64,000 bases of DNA from assembly GCA_024222295.1 (NCBI GenBank), contig JAAEPF010000025.1:62001-126000 (forward strand). The letters are read 5' to 3'. The notes below the pieces were generated by a model, which saw only the letters and a list, made by a program, of their open reading frames with translations, was not told the origin of the DNA and made no database searches. The position numbers were made by a program, and so were the translations under genes. Positions 44,289 to 52,311 of the stretch are shown piece after piece; positions within the stretch are counted from its first letter, which is position 1, and every line of letters starts with the position of its first letter. The DNA comes from Actinomycetes bacterium (GTDB taxonomy: Bacteria; Actinomycetota; Acidimicrobiia; Acidimicrobiales; Microtrichaceae).

Positions 44289-44349
44289 CCGAATTCAGGG
44301 GAACAGATCCCCGAATTCAGAGGAACCCTCGCACCGAATTCAGGGGAAC
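44289..44349. repeat. Three 16-nt direct repeats with 6-7 nt spacers
   Basis: CCGAATTCAGGGGAAC at 44289, CCGAATTCAGAGGAAC at 44311 and CCGAATTCAGGGGAAC at 44334. The period is 22-23 bp. It lies in the 346-bp region between the regulator and the broken lipoprotein gene and directly before repeat copy C. Too short and too few for a CRISPR array; it looks like iterated binding sites or a degraded mobile repeat. Confidence 0.6.
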
Positions 44350-44352
44350 CCT

Positions 44353-44463
44353 CCTCAGTGGGGTCGGAGCGAAATTCGTAGACCGTGCCTGCGTAACCGT
44401 TCCGGGGCACGCTGGCCTTTGGGCGCGTTGCTGATCACGCTCAGATCCCGGAATCGTCACACC
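44353..44463. repeat. Repeat copy C: 111-bp diverged duplicate of 45142-45254
   Basis: Begins CCTCAGTGGGGT and ends GAATCGTCACACC, as does copy B at almost the same length (111 and 113 nt), with scattered matches between. It forms the upstream region of the broken lipoprotein gene. The string ACCGTGCCTGCG inside it (44382-44393) recurs at 46283-46294 next to hairpin A. Confidence 0.55.
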
Positions 44464-44521
44464 GCTGACCGTGCGGAATCCCTCGTGCCAACCGGCTGCC
44501 TGATAGGTGGCGCCTGCCAAG

Positions 44522-45063
44522 ATGTGTTCTTTGGGACCAAGAGACGAAGGACATGCAGGCCGTCGACGGCCGAGGTCGGCGCGATGCCTGTTCCTGAGTT
44601 TGGCGGCCGCTGCTGTGTTCTCGGTCATCGTTGCAGGAGCGTCGTGCTCTTCCCAAACGACACTGAAGTGTCAGCCGGGCCGGCCGAGACATCGTGGAAT
44701 CCGGATGAGTGCGAGAACTACGGCTTCGGCGCTCCGGGCGACCCGGGAACGGTTGCCGTGGTGTTCGAACCCGGTTGGACAGAAACCGGTGTGCATGAGT
44801 TCGTAGATGAGTTCGTCCTTGTTCCGGCGGAGGACCCAAAGCCCGGTTTCGACCTGCGTCCTGAGCTCGGGTCATTGCAGAACTCCGACGGTGTGCTCGC
44901 GCTCGCGCTGTGTAGGCCGCTCCCACCCGAAGGCGTGATCGAGCAGATGGTCGCGGAGTTCAGGTCGAGTCCTGACGTGGCGGAAGTTCACGTCGATGCG
45001 AGCGGACAGGCGTTGCGGCAGCTCCGGGCAAGCAACGGCGAGCTGCGCGGGCCGGATCGATAG
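44522..45063 (+). pseudogene. Frameshifted putative lipoprotein gene
   Basis: Frame 2 from ATG 44522 encodes a basic start and a clear lipoprotein-like signal (SARCLFLSLAAAAVFSVIV, then AGASC), but runs on into unlikely sequence and stops at 44806. Frame 1 from about 44660 gives a plausible mature protein to 45063 (ESSxNPDE-like acidic start, then GTVAVVFEPGWTETGVHEFVDEF and a C-terminal VIEQMVAEFRSSPDVAEVHVD). The switch falls near 44645-44690. A one-base indel, real or a sequence error, explains this best. No canonical slippery heptamer is in the correct register. The mature domain is not one I know. Confidence 0.55.
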
Positions 45064-45102
45064 ATGAAGGTGGGTCAACGACCCTGGGGCGAGAGCATCC
45101 AC

Positions 45103-45150
45103 GAATTTCGACCCGGGTGAGGGCCGAATTTCGCCCTCACCCCTCAGTGG
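45103..45150 (+). repeat. Hairpin repeat B
   Basis: A 10-bp perfect stem GGGTGAGGGC/GCCCTCACCC (45115-45124 with 45133-45142), loop CGAATTTC, with GAATTTCGACCC before it and CTCAGTGG behind. It lies about 50 bp after the broken lipoprotein gene and may end its transcript. Hairpin A has the same plan with two compensatory base-pair changes. Confidence 0.7.
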
Positions 45151-45254
45151 GGTGGGACCGAAATTCTCAGATCGCCTGTGTGACATGGATATCCAGCCTC
45201 AACCGGAGCCCGAGCAGCGCGCCCATCACAACCGGATCGCAGAATCGTCACACC
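45142..45254. repeat. Repeat copy B: 113-bp diverged duplicate of 44353-44463
   Basis: Starts CCTCAGTGGGGT at the end of hairpin B and ends GAATCGTCACACC. The rest of the 449-bp gap (45255-45512) before the collagen-like gene shows no gene I can support; small open frames there have no family sequence. Confidence 0.55.
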
Positions 45255-45512
45255 ACCCGGGCGTCGACTCACCGCCACCAGGACAGACAGCCAAGCGACG
45301 AGTGGCAACCGACCGTTGCGTGCGGCCCGCCTGGCAGCCGTGCTCTGCTCAGGGCTCGAACAGCGGTCCGAGCCGGACCTTGACTGACTACTTGGCCAGC
45401 TGCAGTGTCTGGATCGGAACGTCGTTCATCTCGACGGACTCGAGCTCACTCAAGAGATGTGGCGTTCAGCCGATAGGCACTCGATAACACAAGATCTAAG
45501 GGAGACACCCCA

Positions 45513-46229
45513 ATGAAGCGCACGATTGCCATCGCAGCACTGTTGGCCCTGGCCATGACTCCGCTGGCGGCAGCCGACACACCTGCACAGGACTGGGACA
45601 TCAATCCGTTCTCCATCGCACGATCCGGAGAGCCGTGCCAGAGCGGCGCGAGCCTTCCCCTTGCCGGCCAGTACGGCCAGCTCTACAAGTGCGAGAACGA
45701 CAAGTGGGTCGCCGCAGCCAGCCTGGGCGGCAGTACTCCTGGCCCCGCCGGGCCGCAAGGCCCCAAGGGAGACACCGGACCGACCGGGCCTGCCGGACCG
45801 ACCGGCGCCACGGGTGCGACCGGCGCCACGGGCCCCGCTGGGCCCGCATTGGCTACCTATGGACTAAGCGAAGGAAGTCAGGTCATCTTCGATTTCAACG
45901 CGTTCACGTCACCGTTCGGAGCAGGTGGCGTAACTCCGGCTGCGGGCACCTACATGGCCAACTGGTCGATGGTGATCTCCACGCCTCTCGGCAGCCCCGT
46001 TGAAGCACGATGTGTCCTGTTGGCGCCAACTACCGTGATCACACAGGGCGGCGGTGAAGCAGATCTGGCTGCTGACGAGCTGGTCACCGTGTCAGGTACC
46101 GGCTGGGTCACCGTTGACGGTGCCACAGCTGTCAACGTGAACTGCACTGACGCCGACGGCGCGGGCCTCGGTGGTGTCATGCAGGTATCCAACTTGACGC
46201 TGATCCCCGTGGCGTCAGTCACCAGCTGA
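45513..46229 (+). CDS. Exported collagen-like (GXY repeat) protein
   Basis: 238 residues. A signal peptide (1-21, ending AAA|DTPA), an N-domain of about 55 residues with two Cys (GEPCQSG, LYKCEND), about 12 Gly-X-Y triplets (from [16 protein letters not shown], about residues 78-112) and a C-terminal beta-rich domain of about 120 residues with two more Cys. Such proteins trimerise through a collagen-like helix and usually act in surface structure or adhesion. No wall anchor is visible, so it may be secreted. GGGAG lies 8-12 nt before the ATG. It lies in a repeat-rich accessory stretch next to ssrA. Confidence 0.82.
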   Translation: MKRTIAIAALLALAMTPLAAADTPAQDWDINPFSIARSGEPCQSGASLPLAGQYGQLYKCENDKWVAAASLGGSTPGPAGPQGPKGDTGPTGPAGPTGATGATGATGPAGPALATYGLSEGSQVIFDFNAFTSPFGAGGVTPAAGTYMANWSMVISTPLGSPVEARCVLLAPTTVITQGGGEADLAADELVTVSGTGWVTVDGATAVNVNCTDADGAGLGGVMQVSNLTLIPVASVTS

Positions 46230-46292
46230 CCGCTCCGGTCGCGCCACTCCTCGCACAGCGCTCGGCTGACTCCCAGCGTCGTACCGTGCCTG

Positions 46293-46341
46293 CGAATTTC
46301 GCCCCGGGTGGGAGCTGAATTTCGCTCCCACCCCTCAGTGG
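46293..46341 (-). repeat. Hairpin repeat A, directly behind ssrA
   Basis: A 10-bp perfect stem GGGTGGGAGC/GCTCCCACCC (46306-46315 with 46324-46333), loop TGAATTTC. Read on the minus strand it begins 5 nt after the 3' end of ssrA, so it could be its terminator, although no T-run follows. Flanks GAATTTCGCCCC and CTCAGTGG match hairpin B. Confidence 0.7.
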
Positions 46342-46721
46342 AGCTGGGGGGAATCGAACCCCCGTCCGCCAGGTGGTTGGCACACCCGCTACGACCATTC
46401 CCGACTCTGCCACTTACAGCTGTGGCACCGGCGGGTCGGCTGACCGAGGTCAACTGCCGGGTCTATTCCCCGACGTCAGCGGTCTTTGCCGGCTGTCAGC
46501 GGTCTTTCCCTGCGGTCCACCCTCACTTCTGTTGCCGGGCTGTGAGGATCAGGCCCCGTGCGCCATTTCTGGTCACGATGACTCTTCACTACCTGACTAG
46601 GTCAGGCGGCGAGAGCGAACTGCTCATCGGCGGTTCATTTGGTGTCCCCGTTTATCGAGTCTGAGACAACTCGGGTCGCAAGCGTGACTTCCAGGTCCCA
46701 ACGTCGAAACCAGTCAGCCCC
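46339..46721 (-). ncRNA. ssrA: Transfer-messenger RNA (tmRNA)
   Basis: The minus strand starts GGGGCTGACTGGTTTCGACG, the classic tmRNA 5' end, and closes with GGTTCGATTCCCCCCAGCTCC plus discriminator A; acceptor GGGGCTG pairs with CAGCTCC. CCA is not encoded. The tag end reads GAT GAG CAG TTC GCT CTC GCC GCC TGA (DEQFALAA and stop), with GCC before it giving ADEQFALAA. An in-frame TGA lies two codons before that Ala. Works with SmpB (18.2 kb) to rescue stalled ribosomes. Length 383 nt is normal. Confidence 0.93.
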
Positions 46722-46797
46722 GTTTGTTTGCACCCACCGTACCGGAGGGCTGGGACACCGCGAAACGAATTCTGAACCGCCGGACAGAACAGTACGG

Positions 46798-48423
46798 TCA
46801 GGTTGCGATGGGAGCGCCGCCCAACCAGGTGCCCACCACCTCGACGTTCTCGATCTCCTCGGGAGCGACCTTCAGCGGGTTGCGCTCCAGACGGGTGAAG
46901 TCGGCCCTCTTGCCGACCTCGATCGAGCCGACCTCGTCGTCCATTCCGAGCTGCCAGGCGGCATCGATCGTGATCGCCCGGATCGCGGCCTCGACTGAGA
47001 TCGCCTGGCCAGGGCCGAGCACGTCGCCATGGCGCGTCCGGCGGCTCGCAGCGGTTCCGGCGAGGCGCAGTGGTCCCGGCGGGTACATCGGCGAGTCGGC
47101 GTGCAGGCTCGGGCGGTGGCCATGGTCGATCGCGAACTGGATCGGCATCAGGCGGTCGGCACGCTGCGGGCCGATGATCGAGTCACGCAGCTCCGGGCCG
47201 TACCAACGCACATGGTCGACGTGGAAGCTCGGCGACACGCCCATTGCGGCCGCCTTCTTCAGGTCGGCGTCGGTGATGAGCGCACAGTGCTCCAGTCGCC
47301 ACCCGTGGCTGTGCCCTTCGGGTGTGTCGGCGAGCACATGTGCATAGAGATCGAGGGTCTCCCGACACGCCTTGTCGCCCTGCGCGTGCGTCATCACCTG
47401 CCAGCCCGCTTCGTGCAGCTCGCCCAGGATCTCCCGCAGGTCACGCGGATCGAAATTGGCCCTGCCCGTCGAGCCGGCCTCGATGCCGAGCGTGCAACAG
47501 CACAGGTCGGTCTCGAGGTAGGGCTCATCCATCAGCATCGTGCCCGTGTACGGCGATCCGTCGTACCAGAGCTTCGCCCCCGCCACGCTGAACAGGCCGT
47601 CATCCTCGATCTCACCCGGGCGCAGTGGGCTGTCGAGCGCTTCCTCGTGGCGCATGTAGGCAACCAGCCGCAACGGCACGTCGTCGCGGCCGGCCAGCTT
47701 GCGGAACGTGGCGAAGTCGCCGCCGCCGAGGAACGTGCCGGCCATGCCGACTGTGGTGATGCCGACCTCCGCATAGCGGCGGTACTGCTCTGCGACCTGT
47801 TGCCGCAGCAGGTCCTCGCCTGGCATGCCCTGCGCCAGAACGCGCCACATCGCGCCGAGTTCCTCGATCCGGCCGGTCAGCCGGCCATTGGCGTCACGCA
47901 CGAAGCGGCCACCGTCGCCCGGGTCCTCGATCGATTCATCGATGCCCGAAGCCGCCAAGGCCGCCGAGTTGGCAAACGCCGTGTGCATCGACTGGATCAT
48001 GATCGCGACCGGATTGTCCGGAGCCATCGCGTCGAGGCGATCGCGGTCCCAGGTGCCCAGATCGGGAGTCAGCATGAAGTCGAGCCCGAATGCGTACACC
48101 CACTCCCCCGGCTTCGCTTGCGCGATCGCGTGGCTCAGTGCGTTCTCGACGCCCTCGACCGAGTCGTGCGTGAACCCGGACACGTCGACCCACGAGTAGA
48201 GCTGGCCACAGAGGTCGGGGTGGGTGTGGGGTTCGATCAGACCCGGCAGCAGCGCGTCGCCGCCGAGGTCGACCAGATCGGTGGCAGTGGTGCGGTATGC
48301 CATCACATCATCGACCGAGCCGACCGCCAGCACCCTGCCATCGGCGACCGCGACCGCCTCGGCGGTGTCGCCGGTGACCGGCTCCACCGCACCGCCCGTG
48401 AAGATCGACTCAGCTGTTGTCAC
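46798..48423 (-). CDS. Amidohydrolase family 3 (YtcJ-like)
   Basis: 541 residues. LLPGLIEPHTHPDLCGQ gives the HxH metal motif, MTHAQGDKACRETLDLYAHV and WRLEHCALITDADLKKAAAMGVSPSFHVDH are family motifs, HADSPMYPPGPL carries the late Asp, and EVGSIEVGKRADFTRLERNPL is the closing beta motif. Members hydrolyse N-substituted formamides or similar amides; the substrate is unknown. GTG start with TAGCGT (48430-48435) 6 nt upstream. Divergent from the next gene by 42 bp. Confidence 0.86.
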   Translation of the reverse strand: MTTAESIFTGGAVEPVTGDTAEAVAVADGRVLAVGSVDDVMAYRTTATDLVDLGGDALLPGLIEPHTHPDLCGQLYSWVDVSGFTHDSVEGVENALSHAIAQAKPGEWVYAFGLDFMLTPDLGTWDRDRLDAMAPDNPVAIMIQSMHTAFANSAALAASGIDESIEDPGDGGRFVRDANGRLTGRIEELGAMWRVLAQGMPGEDLLRQQVAEQYRRYAEVGITTVGMAGTFLGGGDFATFRKLAGRDDVPLRLVAYMRHEEALDSPLRPGEIEDDGLFSVAGAKLWYDGSPYTGTMLMDEPYLETDLCCCTLGIEAGSTGRANFDPRDLREILGELHEAGWQVMTHAQGDKACRETLDLYAHVLADTPEGHSHGWRLEHCALITDADLKKAAAMGVSPSFHVDHVRWYGPELRDSIIGPQRADRLMPIQFAIDHGHRPSLHADSPMYPPGPLRLAGTAASRRTRHGDVLGPGQAISVEAAIRAITIDAAWQLGMDDEVGSIEVGKRADFTRLERNPLKVAPEEIENVEVVGTWLGGAPIAT

Positions 48424-48429
48424 GCCCTC

Positions 48430-48435
48430 ACGCTA
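48430..48435 (-). promoter_or_regulatory. Leaderless -10 element of the YtcJ-like gene
   Basis: TAGCGT on the minus strand, 6 nt to the GTG start. Confidence 0.5.
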
Positions 48436-48465
48436 ACGGGCGCAGTGCCGCCTACGCTCTGCGCC

Positions 48466-49152
48466 ATGACCGACACCTCGACACAGTTCTCCGACTCGAC
48501 CGTGCGCATCCCGCTGCCGGCTGACGGTTCGGGCACCTACACCTACCTGCGCAACGGCGAGCCGAGCGGGATCACCGAAACGTTCGAGGTCAGCGGCGAC
48601 GGCACCCAGGTGCGTTCGAAGCGGACCTCACCGGACGGGGCAACCATCAGCGCCGAGGTGCGAATCTCCGACGAAACCAACGGCCAGGTCCGGTTGTCGA
48701 TCGAAGGCGGCGAGCTGCCGACGGTGCAGGCGATGTACATGCTCACGATCGGCCAGCTCAGGGTGCGCCACATGGCCGACGGCAACTACGAGGACTCCGA
48801 GGTCGACCCCGGCGGCGACGCCGTGCTGTCGCCGCTGCTGAGGGTCTTCCAGGGCCCCGCCATCGCGGCCACGATACTGAGCGGAGAAGCCACTGTCGTG
48901 GTGCCTGCGCTCGACCCCGGCGACCCGGAGTCGCTGCTGACGCCCAGCATCCAGACACGCCGGGCCGAACGTCTCGGCGTCGAAGCGCCCGACCCCTCGA
49001 GCGAGCACCCGGGCCTGCGCCACTGCCGATACGTCGGCGGCAACTACGACGACGACGCCGAGTTCTGGCTCGACGACCGCGATCGCCTCGTTCGGTACCA
49101 CTTCCCGGAGTCAGACGGCACGCTCTGGGAAGTAGGGCTGACAGAGGACTGA
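48466..49152 (+). CDS. Conserved-looking hypothetical protein
   Basis: 228 residues, acidic, no signal peptide and no membrane span. Predicted beta-rich throughout (VRIPLPADGSGTYTYLRNGE, GTQVRSKRTSPDGATISAEVRI). The C-terminal YVGGNYDDDAEFWLDDRDRLVRYHFPESDGTLWEVGL looks like a lipid- or sugar-binding beta-sheet protein, but I do not recognise the family. ATG at 48466 has TACGCT (48453-48458) 7 nt upstream; the long open frame before it is antisense to the amidohydrolase and is not real. Confidence 0.68.
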   Translation: MTDTSTQFSDSTVRIPLPADGSGTYTYLRNGEPSGITETFEVSGDGTQVRSKRTSPDGATISAEVRISDETNGQVRLSIEGGELPTVQAMYMLTIGQLRVRHMADGNYEDSEVDPGGDAVLSPLLRVFQGPAIAATILSGEATVVVPALDPGDPESLLTPSIQTRRAERLGVEAPDPSSEHPGLRHCRYVGGNYDDDAEFWLDDRDRLVRYHFPESDGTLWEVGLTED

Positions 49153-49183
49153 TCTGTCGACTCGCCGCGCGGCGGGGCGGTGC

Positions 49184-49762
49184 TCAGCTGAACCAGTCGG
49201 GCTCGTTGCCGGCGCGCCACTTGATGTTGCAGCCGATTGACGGCACCTGCGGTTCGGGGGCCGGGCGACCCGCGGCAATTGCCTCGCCGGCGGCGAGGAC
49301 GTCGGCCCCGTCGACCGGTTCGTCGTTGCGGGGACGTGAGCCGTCGAACTGACCGCGGTAGGCCAACCTCAGATCCGCGTCGAACAGGAACAGGTCGGGC
49401 GTGCAGGCAGCCCTGTAGGCCTTGGCTACGGACTGGTCCTCGTCAAACAGGTACGGGAAGTCCCAGCCCCACCGTTTGGCCATGAGCACCATCTCCTCAG
49501 GACCGTCCTCGGGATAATGCTCCACGTCGTTGCTGTTGATCGCCACGACCGACACCCCCAACCCGTCGAGTTGCTGGGCCACCCTGCCGAAGGTGGGCCC
49601 CAGGTGGCGCACGTATGGGCAGTGGTTGCACACGAACGCCACCAGCAACGGTCGGCCGCCGGAGGCATCGGCAAGGGAGCAGGTCCCACCGCTGGGATCA
49701 GGAAGATCGAAGTGGGGAGCGGCGGTGCCCAGCTCCAACATCGTGGAGTTGACGGCGACCAT
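49184..49762 (-). CDS. Thioredoxin-like peroxiredoxin-family protein
   Basis: 192 residues. LGTAAPHFDLPDPSGGTCSLADASGG is the AhpC/TSA start; VAFVCNHCPYVRHL has the active CxxC; AACTPDLFLFDADLRLAYRGQFD carries the cis-Pro region. This subgroup (CNHCPY) is common in bacteria and is thought to be a thiol oxidoreductase. No signal peptide, so probably cytoplasmic. Confidence 0.87.
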   Translation of the reverse strand: MVAVNSTMLELGTAAPHFDLPDPSGGTCSLADASGGRPLLVAFVCNHCPYVRHLGPTFGRVAQQLDGLGVSVVAINSNDVEHYPEDGPEEMVLMAKRWGWDFPYLFDEDQSVAKAYRAACTPDLFLFDADLRLAYRGQFDGSRPRNDEPVDGADVLAAGEAIAAGRPAPEPQVPSIGCNIKWRAGNEPDWFS

Positions 49763-49836
49763 CCGCAGATTCTCTCACGACTCGCCCCCGCTGTCTCCCC
49801 GGATCGCATCATCTCGCCGCCGAGATCGACGTCTTG

Positions 49837-50547
49837 TCAGCCGTTCTGGCCGCGGAGTTGGTCGACTGCGGCAACCATGGCGAGGGTGTGGCACGCCTGG
49901 CCGTTGGCGCTCAGGTGCCAGCCGTCGGAAACGTACGGTCGGTCACAGCTGCCCAGCCAGTAGTCGAGCGGAATCGTGGAGATGCCGCGACCGGCCGCTG
50001 CCTGTGCCTGCAGCGACTGTGCAACAGCTCGCGCATGCGCTTCCTGCGCTCCGGGCGGGATCGGGTGGTTCACCAAGTAGACATGGGCGCCCCTGGAGCC
50101 GGCGATGTCGAGCAATGCCCGAGTGCCGCCGAGGTAGAGCTCGCGCCTTGCCGGATTGTCCGGATCAGGGAAAAGCATCGACTGCACGATCACCATGTCG
50201 GGATCGAACGCGGCGATCTGTGCGCGCATCCGGTCCAGCCAGCCGGTGCTGTTGGACGGCCAGGTGTCGATCGGGTTCTCACCGGGATACCCATCGATGC
50301 GCAGCGCCACGCCACGATCGGCAAGCGCCGCCGTGAGTCGTGAATGCACCTTCGGCGTCGTGCCGAACAGACCGTGCGCGATCGAGTCGCCGATGATCAG
50401 TACCCGCTTCACCGGTGTGCCGCGGCCAGCCGACGGCTGCGCCGGAAGGCATGCAGCGGTGAGCATCATCAGCCCCAACAACGCGCCCAGCCACGCCAGC
50501 GTGCGTGCCCGCGATCTCGACTTCCGCCCGACTATCGCCCCAGCCAT
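49837..50547 (-). CDS. SGNH/GDSL-type hydrolase, lipoprotein
   Basis: About 236 residues. Signal with lipobox (LTAAC near residues 31-34), then IIGDSIAHGLFG (Ser of the GDS block), a PGENPIDTWPSNSTGW block III-like segment and DGWHLSANGQ with the catalytic Asp-x-x-His. Family members are esterases or acetylhydrolases acting on glycans or lipids. ATG at 50547 is chosen since TACCGT (50554-50559) lies exactly 6 nt upstream; a GTG one codon earlier is less likely. The C-terminal domain of the acyltransferase at 61.9 kb is of the same fold. Confidence 0.82.
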   Translation of the reverse strand: MAGAIVGRKSRSRARTLAWLGALLGLMMLTAACLPAQPSAGRGTPVKRVLIIGDSIAHGLFGTTPKVHSRLTAALADRGVALRIDGYPGENPIDTWPSNSTGWLDRMRAQIAAFDPDMVIVQSMLFPDPDNPARRELYLGGTRALLDIAGSRGAHVYLVNHPIPPGAQEAHARAVAQSLQAQAAAGRGISTIPLDYWLGSCDRPYVSDGWHLSANGQACHTLAMVAAVDQLRGQNG

Positions 50548-50553
50548 CACAAA

Positions 50554-50559
50554 ACGGTA
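50554..50559 (-). promoter_or_regulatory. Leaderless -10 element of the SGNH gene
   Basis: TACCGT on the minus strand, 6 nt to the ATG; it decides between two adjacent start codons. Confidence 0.45.
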
Positions 50560-50589
50560 CCGAGCGCGGCCGGCGCTGTGAAATAGGGG

Positions 50590-51486
50590 TCAGATGCGCA
50601 GGAAGCGGCTGACCGCGATGCCTGAGCCCACGGCGCCGGTGATGGCACCGATGACGAAAACGATCACGATCGACATCATCACATCCCCGCTGTCCCAACG
50701 GATCTCGTTGAGCAGCTCGAAGGACACCTGCTCCACGAAATTCCGCTTCCACAGCGCGTCGAAAGCCAGTGCTCCGCCGGCAGCCAGGACTGCGCCCAAC
50801 AGGCCGTGCACGAGGCCCTCGGCGATGAACGGCATGCGGATGAACCAGTTGCGCGCACCCACCAGGCGTTGCACCTCGATCTCGCGACGGCGCGCGAAGA
50901 CCGCCGTGCGGATGGTGTTGAAGATCAGCAGCACCGACGCGGCGATCAGGATCACGCCCACGAAGCGCACCCATGTGTTGAGCGTGGTGACCGACCGCTG
51001 GATGTCGCGCGCGTACTCGGCTGCGTACTGCACCTGCTTGACGCCCTCGAGCGTGGCCAGCGAGTCGCCGAGCGACGACACCACTTCGGCGTCGGTCGAC
51101 TCCGGTTTGATCCGGAAGCTCGTGGGCAGGTCTTCGGCGTTCACCGAGTTGACCAGATCCGGCTGGTCGCGGAACAGCGTCTGGAACTCCTCGAAGGTGC
51201 GGTCGCGGTCGAAGAACACCACATCATCGACCTGGCCACTGTCGTCGAGGGCCCCGGCGACCGCATCCGTCTGCTCCTCGGTGGCGCTCGGATTCATGTA
51301 GACGAAGAGGCGCTGTTCGGAGCGCAGCCCGAGGAAGCTGTTGTTGATTCCCTGGCCGATCAGGTAGCTGGCCGCCACCATCGTGAGTGACACAGCCACG
51401 GTGAGGATCGCTGCGAACGTGAGCGTGAAGTTGCGCGCGAGGTTGGAACCCGTCTCCCGCGCCACGTAGTCGAGCCTTACTGCCAT
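50590..51486 (-). CDS. ftsX: Cell division ABC-like permease FtsX
   Basis: 298 residues. Cytoplasmic start, first span (about 21-43), an extracellular domain (about 48-180) with FFDRDRTFEEFQTLFRDQPDLVNSV, then three spans in the FtsX domain (LNTWVRFVGVILIAASVLLIFNTIRTAVFARRREIEVQRLVGAR). With FtsE it controls peptidoglycan hydrolases at the division site. It follows ftsE by 7 bp on the same strand. Confidence 0.94.
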   Translation of the reverse strand: MAVRLDYVARETGSNLARNFTLTFAAILTVAVSLTMVAASYLIGQGINNSFLGLRSEQRLFVYMNPSATEEQTDAVAGALDDSGQVDDVVFFDRDRTFEEFQTLFRDQPDLVNSVNAEDLPTSFRIKPESTDAEVVSSLGDSLATLEGVKQVQYAAEYARDIQRSVTTLNTWVRFVGVILIAASVLLIFNTIRTAVFARRREIEVQRLVGARNWFIRMPFIAEGLVHGLLGAVLAAGGALAFDALWKRNFVEQVSFELLNEIRWDSGDVMMSIVIVFVIGAITGAVGSGIAVSRFLRI

Positions 51487-51493
51487 CCCGACC

Positions 51494-52171
51494 TCACTCG
51501 TACACGCCGCGAACCTGGTCGCGCACGATTCGGCCGTCGTCCAACTCGATCACCCTTCGCCGCATCGTGTCGACGATGCCGCGGTCATGGGTCGCCATCA
51601 CCACGGTCGTGCCTGTGCGGTTGATCCGGTCGAGCAGCTTCATGATGCCGACGGATGTAGCGGGGTCGAGGTTGCCGGTGGGCTCGTCCGCCAGCAGGAT
51701 CAGCGGCCGGTTGACGAACGCCCGGGCGATCGACACACGCTGCTGCTCACCACCGGAGAGCTCATCGGGCATGTTCTTCGCCTTGGAGGCGAGGCCCACC
51801 AGGTCGAGGATCTGGGGCACCGACTCCTTGATGGCGCCACGGGGGCGGCCAATCGCCTCGAGGGCGAATGCCACGTTTTCGTAGACACTCTTGGTGGGCA
51901 GCAGCTTGAAGTCCTGGAAGATCGAGCCCACGTTGCGGCGCAGGTCGGGCACCTTGTGGTTGGAGAGGCGGCCGATGTCCTTGCCAGCCACGAAGATGTC
52001 GCCCTTCTCGGGACGCTCCTCGCGGTTGAGCAGACGAAGGAATGTGGACTTGCCGGAGCCAGAGGGGCCGACAAGGAACACGAACTCGCCCTTGGCAATG
52101 TCGACCGAGGCGTCGCGAAGGGCGACGTGTTCGCCCTTGTAGACCTTGGTCACGTCGTCGAGCTTGATCAC
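51494..52171 (-). CDS. ftsE: Cell division ATP-binding protein FtsE
   Basis: 225 residues. Walker A GPSGSGKS (35-42), signature LSGGEQQR, Walker [15 protein letters not shown] and the ATHDRGIVD switch. FtsE powers conformational change in FtsX. Part of the prfB-ftsE-ftsX run, 140 bp after prfB. GTG start. Confidence 0.96.
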   Translation of the reverse strand: MIKLDDVTKVYKGEHVALRDASVDIAKGEFVFLVGPSGSGKSTFLRLLNREERPEKGDIFVAGKDIGRLSNHKVPDLRRNVGSIFQDFKLLPTKSVYENVAFALEAIGRPRGAIKESVPQILDLVGLASKAKNMPDELSGGEQQRVSIARAFVNRPLILLADEPTGNLDPATSVGIMKLLDRINRTGTTVVMATHDRGIVDTMRRRVIELDDGRIVRDQVRGVYE

Positions 52172-52311
52172 GAACTGATCCCGGGGGGTTGGCGGCAGTT
52201 GCGGGCCAGACAGGCCCGGCTGCGGGGAAGGGTCATGTTACGGAAGTGTGACAGCCCACGCCCCATCGGTCGCGGATCATCACAGCAACTTCTCAGTTGC
52301 CGCCCATACTC

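Noticed and set aside
44289-44349. CRISPR array
   Set aside because: Repeats are 16 nt with spacers of only 6-7 nt, there are three units and no cas gene nearby.
44645-44665. Programmed -1 frameshift in the lipoprotein gene
   Set aside because: The CCCAAAC string is not in the register needed to move from the signal-peptide frame to the mature frame, and no downstream stimulatory hairpin was evident.
44353-46341. Integrative-element attachment sites at the 3' end of ssrA
   Set aside because: The repeats begin outside the tmRNA sequence and do not copy its T-arm or acceptor end, and no integrase gene is present in the window.
47029-48465. Long upstream extension of the hypothetical protein at 48466
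   Set aside because: The extension is antisense to the YtcJ-like amidohydrolase; the real start at 48466 has its own TANNNT box.
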